Shown here: positions 1 to 8,696 of the stretch, piece after piece
How positions within the stretch are numbered: the stretch's first letter is position 1
Layout: every line of letters starts with the position of its first letter
Source of the DNA: an uncultured bacterium
GTDB lineage: Bacteria > Fidelibacterota > Marinisomatia > Marinisomatales > UBA1611
Length of the DNA: 10,977 bases
NCBI GenBank assembly: GCA_938092125.1
Contig: CALKMQ010000187.1
Span: 1-10,977 of the forward strand
Reading direction: 5' to 3'
Translations under genes and position numbers: made by a program
The notes under the pieces: model-generated
Seen by the model: the letters and a program-made list of their open reading frames with translations, nothing else
Told to the model about the DNA's origin: nothing
Database searches by the model: none

Positions 1-239
1 TTTTCAAGAGCGCTTTTAAATGAAAAGTCTTGCACAATAACGGTGTCAGCTCGTTCCTGGACAAAATTCAATATGTATTTTTTTGTCTTTGCGTGCCCAT
101 CTGAACCCGGATTTCTAGGACCAAATTCGCACTGAGCTAAAAGGTGATTAAATGCTTTTTGCTCATTGAAAATAGGCATAACAGTTTCACAACCGAGGTT
201 GGCCATAGATATTATAAAAACTATTATTATTAACCGCAT
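1..239 (-). CDS. M28-family / glutaminyl-cyclase-like exported protein (N-terminal 79 codons, runs off left edge)
   Basis: Reading leftward from ATG at 239, the open frame gives a short hydrophobic leader (MRLIIIVFIISMANLGC) and then a region containing QCEFGPRNPGSDGH and a following Lys/Tyr helix. The FGPR-x-PGS-x-GH signature is the N-terminal hallmark of the zinc-dependent M28 peptidases and related glutaminyl-peptide cyclotransferases. These cyclise N-terminal Gln to pyroglutamate or act as aminopeptidases in the periplasm or at the surface. Cys17 after the hydrophobic stretch suggests a lipoprotein, but Asn at -3 makes the lipobox poor. The metal ligands would lie beyond the window, so peptidase and cyclase cannot be separated. 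The ATG overlaps the sprA stop (TGATG), with a weak AGG 4 bases upstream, which suggests translational coupling. T9SS substrates often begin with pyroglutamate, so a cyclase beside sprA would make sense; that link is inference. Confidence 0.75.
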   Translation of the reverse strand, partial: MRLIIIVFIISMANLGCETVMPIFNEQKAFNHLLAQCEFGPRNPGSDGHAKTKKYILNFVQERADTVIVQDFSFKSALE

Positions 240-3200
240 CAACCTGTTATCGCAATGTTAATATCAAAACCAAAATCTCTATCCACTTTTTGCCCCATTG
301 TTCGACTATCACTTTCTCTGTATTCATACCTTAGGCCCCCAGAAATCTTATTTGAGAATTGATATGAAATCCTCAAACCCGTTTTCCAATTTGATGAAAA
401 TGCGCCTTCCTCAAGCTCTATTTTATCGCCTGATTTAAACTCTTTGCTGTCATTCATATCAAAATTTAAAGTAAAACTTATATTATTATTTAATTTGATA
501 TTCCCGTAATAAGGCAATGGAATGGTCATTCCACCTCTATGAGTATACGATGCAGTAGACGTATAACTATGGTCTTTTCTTATTGTAAGCCCGGTCGGGA
601 GTTCATCCAATGATAAGTTTCGATTGTGTCTAAACGTAACGGAAATATTTTTCTTCAAACTCATATTAAAACCAATCAAAGGAGAAAAATTCATGTTAAT
701 CCTTGATGATCTTTCATAATCTTTATTGTCATCAACAAAATTAGCTAATTTAAAAAAATTAATATCATCAGGTGTAATATCCTCGAATTGCCAAGATCGA
801 GTTTCTTTCCCCGCATAACTATGATCAATGGAAGCAGATTTTGCTACCCATTTAATTATTGGCCATTTTTCTACACCAGCTAATCTAAAACTCCAACCAG
901 GGAAAGGCATGCCTGTACTAAATAATTCATCAACAGCAATGTAGTCTCTTGACATTGTTCTTTGTTCAATTCCTGAACCACTTATAACGCTAGAAAAGTT
1001 TTGAGAAAAATTTAAATTAACGGTAATTAATCTTGAAAGCTTAACACCTGAGCGAACAGAACCATCCCTTTTATGGTCCCAACTTCCAAGGTTTGAACCT
1101 GCTTCAGAAGACTGAACTAAATTATGCTCTGGCATCCAACCAAACTTATATCCTACCGGCACATCGCCAATAACTTGATTTGAGGATCTATTTAACGTTT
1201 CAGTATAGCTTAAAGATATTGGGTTTACTTTATTTACAATACTGTGAACAAAAGTAAGCGACTTAATTTCTTTTGATTCTTTCTTTTTATTCGAACTCTC
1301 ATTCTGTTTAGGTGTTCTTGATCGAGACCTTGATCTACTCCCCCTGGACCTTATACTATTTCTACTCTGTTTTCTGGGGGGCTTATAAAAAAATTCAAGC
1401 AGTTGGACTGGCGTGATTGTAAAACTTGAATTAAATCTTAGATTTGAACTAATATTTTGTCCTTCACGAGATAAATCATCCGTCCAGCGATAGCTAGCAG
1501 AATAACTCAAATTTGGTTTTAGCCATTGTAAGAATTTAGGACTGTAAGTCGTATTCATCGTTTCAGTTACATTTGTAACTAAACCTGGGTCGAGGTTTTT
1601 TAATGCAACCCATGCATAACCTCGGTAATCATTTAATTTACTGGATCCTGTCCAAGCATATTTCGTTGCTAAATTATTTGTGATTTTATAATCCAAATTC
1701 ATGTTCCTACTTAAACCAAAATTATAACTATCCGGAGACCTTATTGATGACCTTGTCTCATTCCATGATAGTTTTTCTGTAAAACTCATAGCTGTATTAA
1801 ATCCGGATGGCGTATAATAAATTTGCCAGTCACTTAAAGAACCAACCAACGGAAATTCTTTAGCCCATTTTAGAGGGCTTACATAATTATCTCTTCCAAA
1901 AGGTAAATTATAACTAACCTTTCCTGAATACGATTCTGACCATTTTTGAGTATAGGTTATATCTGAAGATCTTGATTGAGATGCGCTGAAGTTAGTTTTA
2001 ATATTATCAATCGTATACTTTACCAGTTTATTATCCGACTTTGAAGTTTTTCCCAATGACGCACTAAAACTTATAGTTTGACTTTGTGCTATTATTGTGT
2101 CAGGGGCAGCATTTTGATCTACTAAAATATCTTCTCCTGGAAAATATTTTGGTGTATTTGTTGCACTACTAATAGAAGCATTTACGGGCAAACTAAACCC
2201 CCAAGACCTCGGTAAAAAACGGTGTAAATCTAACCTCCCCGACAAATTGAAGTTTTCAGCTGTACTTGTACCCTTTGATAATCTTTCTTGTAATCGATGA
2301 AAATCTGCGTCTTGCCTACTATATGTAAAGTTAGCGGAACCTAAGTCTGCAAGCTTCAAAGAAGATTGGACCCTCATTGCCACACCCCTATCTTTTTTAA
2401 CTCCGCTAAGCCTCAATTCATCAACCCATACTTCACCATCAACAATCTCGTCAGATATATTTCTAACTCCCATTATAAAATACTGAATTCTATTTAATGC
2501 CGGTTTGCCTTTGATATAAATTCTCTTACCTGTTTGGATTCCTTCATCATCGGTATACAAATATCTTTTTACATCAGCGGAATCAATAAACACATCTGTC
2601 TGTTTATACCTTTTTACTGAACTAGTATCTTTTAGTTTTAACTCAGCTAACCAATCCAGTTCAAGCTCGATACTGTTTCTTCCTTTATCTTCGTCCCAGC
2701 CACTGTACACAGGTTGGGTTATCTCATAATAATCATCACCAAGACCAAAGCGAAGGAATAGTTCAATATCTGTATTAAGATGGGTCATCCATTGACTATT
2801 CCCATACACATACATTTTCATTAAATCATAAGTCATAAAACTTCTTTTTTGATCATCATTTAAGGTATAAAGTGTCTTTTGAGCAGACCCAGAATGAAGC
2901 GGGGGCAAATTATCAAACTTCATTACGAGCGATTGTTCTTTCGATCTTATTTGATTAATCCTATCGTACTCGCCTTGTACCCCATCAGGAGGAACATATT
3001 CCGAATTATCTTCTGTATTTATAACCGCAATTTGAAATGAGGGTGTATCATGATTATCCATTGAAGAGCTAGAAGAAGAATTTAAAATTTTATTTTCTCT
3101 TTTTAAGTTTACCGTATTGTTGTCTTCACTATCGTTTGAGGGAGAAAAAACTCCTAACTCTTGCCATTCATTACCTACTATTTCAATTTTTGCAACCTGA

Positions 3201-6200
3201 AGAGACGAGTAGATTGAATCAAAACCAGAAACTGAAAGTCTTATATACCTAATCTCATTCCATTCAGTAGAACCAGAGTTCTTAAAATCTGAAAGAGGTA
3301 TTCTAAATAATTTCCATCCAGTTTCTATACCATTCTTTTCTGTTTGGCCAGCTAAATAAGTGGTGTCCGTTAGGTTAAAACTTGTAGAAAAATAATCATT
3401 CACTTTGTCAATGAACCCCGAACGATCTAAATCTTCAGTGTCTGGATACTTTCCACCTTCTTGGATTTTAGAACCAGTTCCATTACCTTCAGTCCCATTA
3501 GCTTTAGAATAGTTACTACTCCCCTGATCGTAATTCCAGTTGTCTCCATTAGGATCATAAGGATCGACATCATAACCAACATTAATAATATTAGTTTCAT
3601 TTTGCTCTACGTAGAACTGGTAAGTATTTTCCTCTAAACACCCACCCCAACCATTTTCGTAGTCGTCAAAGCATCCATCAAGCCCGGTATCCTCAGGATC
3701 TTCAAGAAAACCATTCCCGAGTGTTAATCCAGCTTCAGGAATATCTTCGGTATTTAAAACACCATTCCCGTCCCAATCTTCACTTATTTTACCAAGGTCT
3801 ATCGCTAGATTCCCTTCATTCCCTTTAAGCCATATTTCAAAAAATTTACTTTGAGTTTGATCATAATCTCCTGAATACAATGAGGTGGAAATACCAACCC
3901 AAGATGAATCATTAGCAATATTTTTCTGATGAGATCTTTTACGATATCGTAGCACTAAAACATCTGTAGTTTCATTACCCGCTTGTACCGAAGTTGACTG
4001 ATTAGGCCAAATTTCTCGGGTTCTTACAGGTATATAAGGGTTATACCAAAATAGTTCACCTCGGTTTCTTTGAGAATATTCTTCTCCAAAAATATTTAAT
4101 TCTGTATCATAAAAATTTGGCGCAGAAGATTGTTTCCAAAAACGTCTTTGGATTGACGGTGAAGTAGTCCTTTTTGAACCCTCAAAATCATCAATGAAGG
4201 CAACACCATTTGGGTCACCAGTTGCAGAATTATTTATTGAATTGGGATTTGGCAGAACTTGCGCAATTTCACCCTCAATTGATAGGTTCGTCATTTTATC
4301 AGTCTCAATGACAGGCAAACGATCCAATAATCGAGTAATACCATCTAATTCCCATTCATACCTTCCATTCAAATCCCATATAAAATTTCGAGTTGGCTCG
4401 TAACCAACTTCAATTTTTTGGTTCATAATTGATTGATTATAATAAAGTGCCGTAGCACCTATAAATGATTTTTCTCCTAAATCCATTTGAGCTCGTGTAC
4501 CAAATATAGTTTTTTTGTCGAATGAAACAATTTCATGTCTATCATAACGAACTTTTAAATCAGCATTTGGATCATCGGCTGCACTTCCCATTAAAACGAT
4601 AGTTCCTGTGAAGTAATCTATTTGATAATCCATGCCTCTTTTTAAAACAATATTGTTCTGAACAACTTCTTCACTACCTTCAACCAACATGAATCCAAGG
4701 TTAATTGTGGAACTTTGATTACTGTATTTAGTCTCTATAACAAATCTATTATCACTATTTATTTCCGAAGATATCGAAGAAGTATACATCTTTCCTGAAC
4801 CAAGTTGACCTTTCAAAGCTTCAGCACTATTCCCACCTTCTAGTGAGTCTATTAAAGCAAAAGGATGCAAAGAGGGTATAAGTAATTCACCGTTTAACAT
4901 ATTGATAATGTTTCCAGATTGAAAGTCAATGATTTCATCATATTGACGAACTCCATTGACATCTAAACTGTCTAGCCCAAATAGTGTAATATATGGTAAA
5001 CTTGTTGTTCTATCACGCTCGCTTTCGGGCGTAGATCTTTTATTAATTAGTTTAACTTCGAAACCCTCCTGGTTTATTTGCGTTGTACCAAGGTAGTAAA
5101 CATTTTTAAACATTAGTTCCCAGCTCGGATGATTGGGATGGCTATTTCTAGGCTTAAGCATCATCAACGATAAGTTTGTTCCGAGCGAATCTGCAGGAGA
5201 ACCAACCTCAAGTACAACTTGTCCAGTGTTCCGATCTTCAAGAGTAAAAGAACACCCAAGAATTTCGTTCATTACCATATCTCTTAATCTTATGTAACCT
5301 AAATCAGCACTCATTTCATAATTAGTCCCGGATTCTAATCGAATGAAATTTCCGGTCTCATTATCATCAGTATAAAGAGAGTCAGTTGAATTCAGTGGAT
5401 TAATATATGCCGTGCCAGTTACAGCTCCAGCATCATTTGTATTAATAGACTTATACAGTTCAAAGTTTTTTACTACGAGGTTTCCAATGTAATGAAGTCC
5501 GTTTTTAAGCGGATAAAAGGGAGGAATATTTACAGTATTTATTGCCAGATTGTTCACAATCAAAGTATCAATACCATTTCTAAACCAAGGATGAATAAAA
5601 AAGTATCTGTTTTTTATCCAATCAACGTCACGTATTTGTTGAGTACTCGACTGCGACCCACCCTTATACTCTTCTTGTTCTTTTTTAGCTTTTTCAATTG
5701 AAGCAATTGTTGTGATGTCAATTGGACCTAATTTTGAAATTGATTTAATACCAAAAAGACCCTGATTTTTTCCTGAAAAGGTTACATACTTTGTTGATGG
5801 CAAAGACAAAGAAATATTACCCGCCTCGATCTTCTGAATAACGTCGTCTTCAAAACCTTCATAATTAATTCGGATATTATTTTCCCAATCAAATTGACGC
5901 TCAGAATCTTGATCCATGTTAACCGTAATCCTGTCGCCAATTTTTCCCTGAATATTAAGGTGTTGCTTTTGATCAAATTCAAGATGTGTATTCTGAGTTT
6001 GATTTAATGAAGACCTTACTAGCTCTTGGTCTTGAAAAATCATATTACCTGTTATTGTAACGTTTCCATTTAAACTCAAAGAAGCCCGCCCTAGATTACC
6101 TAGATCCATCCCGACAACTTCCATCATCTGCCCCTTTCTTTTGCTTGTCCCATCTTTTGCAGATTGATGTACTAATTGAATGAACTTAGTATAACTTTTG

Positions 6201-6583
6201 CGTTCATTATATTTTCTTAAATACCATCCTACATCAGCCGTAAAAGGAATTTTATAAGAACTACCGTCAACATATTGCTTAATGGTAATTGTGCTCCAGT
6301 CTTTTGCAAGGATGATGTCTGTTTTCAAATTATCATATTTTATATTTAAAATACCTTTAGCACTAGATAATGAATCAAGCGGCTGTACTAGATTAAAAAT
6401 GTGATTAGGAAAAGGATTTACAACGAATTCAGACTCGGGAATGTATAAAAATAATTTGTTTTTTTCAGCGATTAGAGATGTTAAAGAATCTCCTTGAGCG
6501 TATATATTTTGATATGGGCGTATTGCATTAGTCATTGCCAATACAATGCCCAAGAGAAAAAGATATTTATATGTTTTAAACAA
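239..6583 (-). CDS. sprA: SprA, outer-membrane translocon of the type IX secretion system
   Basis: SprA is the giant single-chain outer-membrane beta-barrel through which T9SS cargo leaves the cell. The 2114 residues fall in the family's usual size class. Residues 1 to about 29 look like a signal peptide (hydrophobic core FLLGIVLAM). SprA-family segments follow: GNVTITGN near 173, NIQGKIGDRI near 210, an AGNISLSLP...GKNQGLFG block near 254-278, and DDFEGSKR near 800. An acidic stretch from about 936 to 1060 carries calcium-loop-like DWDGNG and DLDRSG motifs. The C-terminal half alternates aromatic and polar residues as in barrel strands, interrupted by an Arg/Ser repeat near 1735-1760. The start is TTG at 6583: an in-frame TAA lies two codons upstream, and the next Met (17) would destroy the signal peptide. 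There is no Shine-Dalgarno at normal spacing. It lies 52 bases after rdgB and overlaps the M28-like gene. No frameshift is apparent. Confidence 0.96.
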   Translation of the reverse strand: MFKTYKYLFLLGIVLAMTNAIRPYQNIYAQGDSLTSLIAEKNKLFLYIPESEFVVNPFPNHIFNLVQPLDSLSSAKGILNIKYDNLKTDIILAKDWSTITIKQYVDGSSYKIPFTADVGWYLRKYNERKSYTKFIQLVHQSAKDGTSKRKGQMMEVVGMDLGNLGRASLSLNGNVTITGNMIFQDQELVRSSLNQTQNTHLEFDQKQHLNIQGKIGDRITVNMDQDSERQFDWENNIRINYEGFEDDVIQKIEAGNISLSLPSTKYVTFSGKNQGLFGIKSISKLGPIDITTIASIEKAKKEQEEYKGGSQSSTQQIRDVDWIKNRYFFIHPWFRNGIDTLIVNNLAINTVNIPPFYPLKNGLHYIGNLVVKNFELYKSINTNDAGAVTGTAYINPLNSTDSLYTDDNETGNFIRLESGTNYEMSADLGYIRLRDMVMNEILGCSFTLEDRNTGQVVLEVGSPADSLGTNLSLMMLKPRNSHPNHPSWELMFKNVYYLGTTQINQEGFEVKLINKRSTPESERDRTTSLPYITLFGLDSLDVNGVRQYDEIIDFQSGNIINMLNGELLIPSLHPFALIDSLEGGNSAEALKGQLGSGKMYTSSISSEINSDNRFVIETKYSNQSSTINLGFMLVEGSEEVVQNNIVLKRGMDYQIDYFTGTIVLMGSAADDPNADLKVRYDRHEIVSFDKKTIFGTRAQMDLGEKSFIGATALYYNQSIMNQKIEVGYEPTRNFIWDLNGRYEWELDGITRLLDRLPVIETDKMTNLSIEGEIAQVLPNPNSINNSATGDPNGVAFIDDFEGSKRTTSPSIQRRFWKQSSAPNFYDTELNIFGEEYSQRNRGELFWYNPYIPVRTREIWPNQSTSVQAGNETTDVLVLRYRKRSHQKNIANDSSWVGISTSLYSGDYDQTQSKFFEIWLKGNEGNLAIDLGKISEDWDGNGVLNTEDIPEAGLTLGNGFLEDPEDTGLDGCFDDYENGWGGCLEENTYQFYVEQNETNIINVGYDVDPYDPNGDNWNYDQGSSNYSKANGTEGNGTGSKIQEGGKYPDTEDLDRSGFIDKVNDYFSTSFNLTDTTYLAGQTEKNGIETGWKLFRIPLSDFKNSGSTEWNEIRYIRLSVSGFDSIYSSLQVAKIEIVGNEWQELGVFSPSNDSEDNNTVNLKRENKILNSSSSSSMDNHDTPSFQIAVINTEDNSEYVPPDGVQGEYDRINQIRSKEQSLVMKFDNLPPLHSGSAQKTLYTLNDDQKRSFMTYDLMKMYVYGNSQWMTHLNTDIELFLRFGLGDDYYEITQPVYSGWDEDKGRNSIELELDWLAELKLKDTSSVKRYKQTDVFIDSADVKRYLYTDDEGIQTGKRIYIKGKPALNRIQYFIMGVRNISDEIVDGEVWVDELRLSGVKKDRGVAMRVQSSLKLADLGSANFTYSRQDADFHRLQERLSKGTSTAENFNLSGRLDLHRFLPRSWGFSLPVNASISSATNTPKYFPGEDILVDQNAAPDTIIAQSQTISFSASLGKTSKSDNKLVKYTIDNIKTNFSASQSRSSDITYTQKWSESYSGKVSYNLPFGRDNYVSPLKWAKEFPLVGSLSDWQIYYTPSGFNTAMSFTEKLSWNETRSSIRSPDSYNFGLSRNMNLDYKITNNLATKYAWTGSSKLNDYRGYAWVALKNLDPGLVTNVTETMNTTYSPKFLQWLKPNLSYSASYRWTDDLSREGQNISSNLRFNSSFTITPVQLLEFFYKPPRKQSRNSIRSRGSRSRSRSRTPKQNESSNKKKESKEIKSLTFVHSIVNKVNPISLSYTETLNRSSNQVIGDVPVGYKFGWMPEHNLVQSSEAGSNLGSWDHKRDGSVRSGVKLSRLITVNLNFSQNFSSVISGSGIEQRTMSRDYIAVDELFSTGMPFPGWSFRLAGVEKWPIIKWVAKSASIDHSYAGKETRSWQFEDITPDDINFFKLANFVDDNKDYERSSRINMNFSPLIGFNMSLKKNISVTFRHNRNLSLDELPTGLTIRKDHSYTSTASYTHRGGMTIPLPYYGNIKLNNNISFTLNFDMNDSKEFKSGDKIELEEGAFSSNWKTGLRISYQFSNKISGGLRYEYRESDSRTMGQKVDRDFGFDINIAITG

Positions 6584-6588
6584 AGTTT

Positions 6589-6606
6589 ATTATTTAGTTA
6601 AATAAT
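6589..6606 (-). repeat. 18-base perfect palindromic hairpin just upstream of the sprA start
   Basis: ATTATTTA-GT-TAAATAAT is a perfect 8-bp inverted repeat with a 2-base centre. It ends 5 bases before the TTG start of sprA and would form an AT-rich hairpin in the rdgB-sprA mRNA (one more T-A pair can be added outside). It could be an operator-like site, an mRNA structure that tunes sprA initiation, or AT-rich chance. No T-run follows it on the coding strand, so it is not a standard terminator. Confidence 0.4.
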
Positions 6607-6625
6607 AGCAGTTTGATCGATAAAG

Positions 6626-6632
6626 CCTCCTT
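6626..6632 (-). promoter_or_regulatory. Consensus Shine-Dalgarno (AAGGAGG) with no start codon at usable spacing
   Basis: The coding strand reads AAGGAGG beginning 3 bases after the rdgB TAA. No ATG, GTG or TTG lies 4 to 12 bases downstream; the nearest assigned start is the sprA TTG, 42 bases on, with an 18-base hairpin between. It may be a ribosome standby site for sprA, may serve a non-canonical start, or may be unrelated to translation. Confidence 0.35.
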
Positions 6633-6635
6633 CTT

Positions 6636-7235
6636 TTAGTAAATGTTTTCTTTTAAAAGTTTAACCATCTTTTTTAAAGCTAAACCCCTATGACTAATTT
6701 TATTTTTTTCTTCTCTTCCCATTTGGGCAAAAGTTAAATCTCTATTGGGCACAAAAAAAACCGAATCATAACCAAAACCTTTTTCTCCAATCGGCTTTTC
6801 GGTTATAATACCTTCAATACGTCCATCAACCCAAAGTTCCTTTTTAGAACTGAAAAAGCTTATCACAGTTCTAAACTGCGCCGCTCTTAATTTTTTTTCT
6901 ACACCAGAAAGTTCAGAAAGCAACTTCTTAACATTATCTTCATATGTAACATTTTTTCCCGCATAACGAGCTGAATAAACCCCCGGAGCTCCATTTAAAA
7001 ATTCTACTTCAAGACCAGTATCGTCAGCTAAGGTAGGTATTCCTGTTTCCCGATAAACCTCTTTAGCTTTTATGAAAGAATTCTCAAGTAACGTAGAACC
7101 TGATTCTTCAATCTCACCAATTTCTGGGAAACTATCAAGAGATAAAATTTTAACCTCTAAATCTTTTAATGCATATTGCATCTCTGTTTTTTTATCATTG
7201 TTATGAGTCGCTATAATTAATTCTTTCATTCGCAT
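6636..7235 (-). CDS. rdgB: RdgB/HAM1 family non-canonical purine NTP pyrophosphatase
   Basis: This cytosolic enzyme hydrolyses ITP, dITP and XTP to the monophosphate plus pyrophosphate, keeping deaminated purines out of DNA and RNA. The 199 residues match the family length. Visible motifs in order: ATHNNDKKTE (residues 9-18, the T-x-N-x-x-K phosphate-binding start), ESGSTLLENSFIKA (44-57), the ADDTGLEV block (70-77, with the catalytic Asp), GAPGVYSARYAG (82-93), GEKGFGYDSVF (150-160, Ser158 where most homologues have Pro) and EKNKISHR (176-183). Two start codons are possible, at 7235 and 7229. The second (MKELIIATHN) fits the usual family N-terminus better, and neither has a clear Shine-Dalgarno. 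The gene leads the cluster with sprA; this neighbourhood looks like co-transcription rather than shared function. It is divergent from tRNA-Phe. Confidence 0.96.
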   Translation of the reverse strand: MRMKELIIATHNNDKKTEMQYALKDLEVKILSLDSFPEIGEIEESGSTLLENSFIKAKEVYRETGIPTLADDTGLEVEFLNGAPGVYSARYAGKNVTYEDNVKKLLSELSGVEKKLRAAQFRTVISFFSSKKELWVDGRIEGIITEKPIGEKGFGYDSVFFVPNRDLTFAQMGREEKNKISHRGLALKKMVKLLKENIY

Positions 7236-7370
7236 TGTTTTGCTTTTTAAAAGTTAAAATGCAGCTGAAGTTAAGATTGCCAAATCAATAATTACATGAA
7301 CTTGTCCGCAAATAAAATCCCAAAATAGTCAAGTATGTTTTTAATTTTTAAAATCATTTCATAAGAAAAG

Positions 7371-7401
7371 TTGAAATACCAATAAAATATATTAATTTTT
7401 G
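7371..7401 (+). promoter_or_regulatory. Possible FCB-type promoter for tRNA-Phe
   Basis: TTG at 7371-7373, then 19 bases, then TAATTTTTG at 7393-7401 approximates the Bacteroidota -33/-7 pattern (TTG-N19-TAnnTTTG), with one extra base inside the -7 element. Transcription would start about 50 bases before the tRNA. The region is very AT-rich, so a chance match is quite possible. The rest of the 222-base gap between rdgB and the tRNA shows no other feature I can support, and I found no convincing rdgB promoter on the other strand. Confidence 0.25.
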
Positions 7402-7457
7402 CAACTCAATTGATTAAATCTGTTAATCATTTGCATCATCTAATAATTTTTGTTGTT

Positions 7458-7530
7458 GGCTCGGTAGCTCAGTTGGTAGAGCAGTGGACTGAAAATCCAT
7501 GTGTCGCTGGTTCGATTCCGGCCCGAGCCA
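7458..7530 (+). tRNA. tRNA-Phe (anticodon GAA)
   Basis: A 73-base cloverleaf folds cleanly. The 7-bp acceptor stem GGCTCGG/CCGAGCC is fully paired. The D-arm is GCTC...GAGC, the anticodon arm is GTGGA/TCCAT with loop CTGAAAA (one G-T pair), and the T-arm is GCTGG-TTCGATT-CCGGC. The anticodon at loop positions 34-36 is GAA, reading UUC and UUU. The discriminator is A at 7530, followed by CTC rather than CCA, so the CCA must be added by tRNA nucleotidyltransferase. The gene stands alone, divergent from rdgB and convergent with the thioredoxin-like gene 22 bases away. I see no hairpin terminator after it. Confidence 0.98.
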
Positions 7531-7551
7531 CTCAACAGAATTTGAATCTAT

Positions 7552-8139
7552 TTAAAACTTTATTGAACAACCTAGTGCTTTTGTTGAGCTTAACTCAATC
7601 TTTTCATTTTTTCCCAAAGCGAATAATGCATCTTTTAAATAAGAGTTTTTTACCTTTTTTGCGCTTTTAGCATTGTCATCAATAGCGCCTTTGTAAAAAA
7701 GTTTACCATCACTATTAAACAGATAAACATGAGGTGTTTTTGCAGCACCAAACGCTTTTGCTAATTTGGCATTTTGATCCATCGCATAAGGAAAAGAATA
7801 CTTATTAGAGTTTGCATGTTTTATCATTTCTTCAATGCTGTCAACACTGTCATGCAGCCTAGCGTTTGAATTAACGGCAACAAAACCAACTCCATTATTT
7901 TCACATGTCTCAGAGATAGAATTATACCTATCTTGCCACCTAACGACCCATGGACACGTATTGCAACTAAAAATAACTAAGATTCCGTTTTCTTTTTTTA
8001 AATCAGAGAGGCTTAGATTTTCCCCATTAACATTATTTAATTTATAATCAAGGCCTACAATATCGTCGCCTATAGATAATTCTTTTGCACCTAAGTCAAA
8101 GCATAATACCGTCAGGCATATTATAATTATGTTCTTCAC
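7552..8139 (-). CDS. Exported thioredoxin-fold protein (AhpC/TSA-type redoxin)
   Basis: The 195 residues begin with a signal peptide (MKNIIIICLTVLCFDLGA, likely cleaved near 18-19), followed by a redoxin domain. Diagnostic features are the CNTCPWV active site at 59-65 (a CxxC in the position where this subfamily often has NHCPYV), KTPHVYLF at 134-141 with the cis-Pro of the fold (136), GAIDDN at 151-156, and the closing ALGCSIKF, whose Cys191 matches the C-terminal Cys typical of this group. A thiol-disulfide or peroxide-linked redox role in the periplasm is likely; the substrate is unknown. The start is GTG at 8139, overlapping the stop of the upstream tlpA-like gene (GTGA). An AAAGGAG at 8147-8153 sits exactly 7 bases before it, which fixes the start. 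The two genes are almost certainly one operon. Confidence 0.88.
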   Translation of the reverse strand: MKNIIIICLTVLCFDLGAKELSIGDDIVGLDYKLNNVNGENLSLSDLKKENGILVIFSCNTCPWVVRWQDRYNSISETCENNGVGFVAVNSNARLHDSVDSIEEMIKHANSNKYSFPYAMDQNAKLAKAFGAAKTPHVYLFNSDGKLFYKGAIDDNAKSAKKVKNSYLKDALFALGKNEKIELSSTKALGCSIKF

Positions 8140-8657
8140 AACTTTTCTCCTTTTACATTTATTAAAGAATCAATACTACTTTTAAAAAATTTTTCATCTT
8201 TTTTACCTTCCCAGTATTTTTTTAGAACCATATCTTTGTTGTAGATACCAGTAAAAGGAAGGGCTCCACTCCAAAACGATGAAAATTCATTAATAAAATT
8301 TTCATCGTTCCCCTCTTTTTTACGATAATGAGTACCTTTAACATCTTCACTAACTAAAAAATCATAAACTTCTTGAGAATTTTCATCCCAATCTGCGCTC
8401 ACAAAAACCACCTTTAAGTCCTCATTTTTATATTCTTTTTCGAGTTCTACTATATAAGGAAATTCTTCAATACATGGAATACACCAAGTCGACCAAACAT
8501 TAACTAAAACAATCTTTGAAGAATTATTATTTTTGATATCAACAATTAATTCATCAGCAGAAACTACTTTAACTTCTAGATCGCTGGTTGAACATCCGAA
8601 CTGATAAGTAGATAAAAGAAGTAGAAATATTAATCCCATTAAGCGAATATAAATCAT
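8136..8657 (-). CDS. TlpA/ResA-like thiol-disulfide oxidoreductase, probable lipoprotein
   Basis: The 173 residues open with a hydrophobic leader ending in QFGC (Cys22), suggesting lipidation, although Gln and Phe at -3 and -2 are not ideal. A thioredoxin fold follows with VNVWSTWCIPC (53-62): a WCxxC active site as in TlpA/ResA reductases, which keep periplasmic cysteines reduced, for example during cytochrome c maturation. The cis-Pro loop is ALPFTGIY (132-139). Start ATG 8657 has an AGGGTG-like element immediately upstream; the internal ATG at 8639 (MGL) is a weaker alternative. The gene overlaps the downstream AhpC/TSA-type gene by 4 bases, so the pair probably acts in one extracytoplasmic redox route. 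Which protein they reduce cannot be told from the sequence. Confidence 0.88.
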   Translation of the reverse strand: MIYIRLMGLIFLLLLSTYQFGCSTSDLEVKVVSADELIVDIKNNNSSKIVLVNVWSTWCIPCIEEFPYIVELEKEYKNEDLKVVFVSADWDENSQEVYDFLVSEDVKGTHYRKKEGNDENFINEFSSFWSGALPFTGIYNKDMVLKKYWEGKKDEKFFKSSIDSLINVKGEKL

Positions 8658-8696
8658 TGCACCCTAAACTTTACATCATAAAATGAGAAACAATAT

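Noticed and set aside
4194..5982. Short ORFs on both strands inside sprA (4194-4403, 5492-5701, 5782-5982)
   Set aside because: They lie wholly within the well-supported sprA frame, with no ribosome site or recognisable motif.
7410..7670. Plus-strand ORF of 86 codons across the tRNA-Phe gene
   Set aside because: It runs through the tRNA and into the antisense of the redoxin gene; the SVAQLVEQ-like peptide is a translated tRNA artefact.
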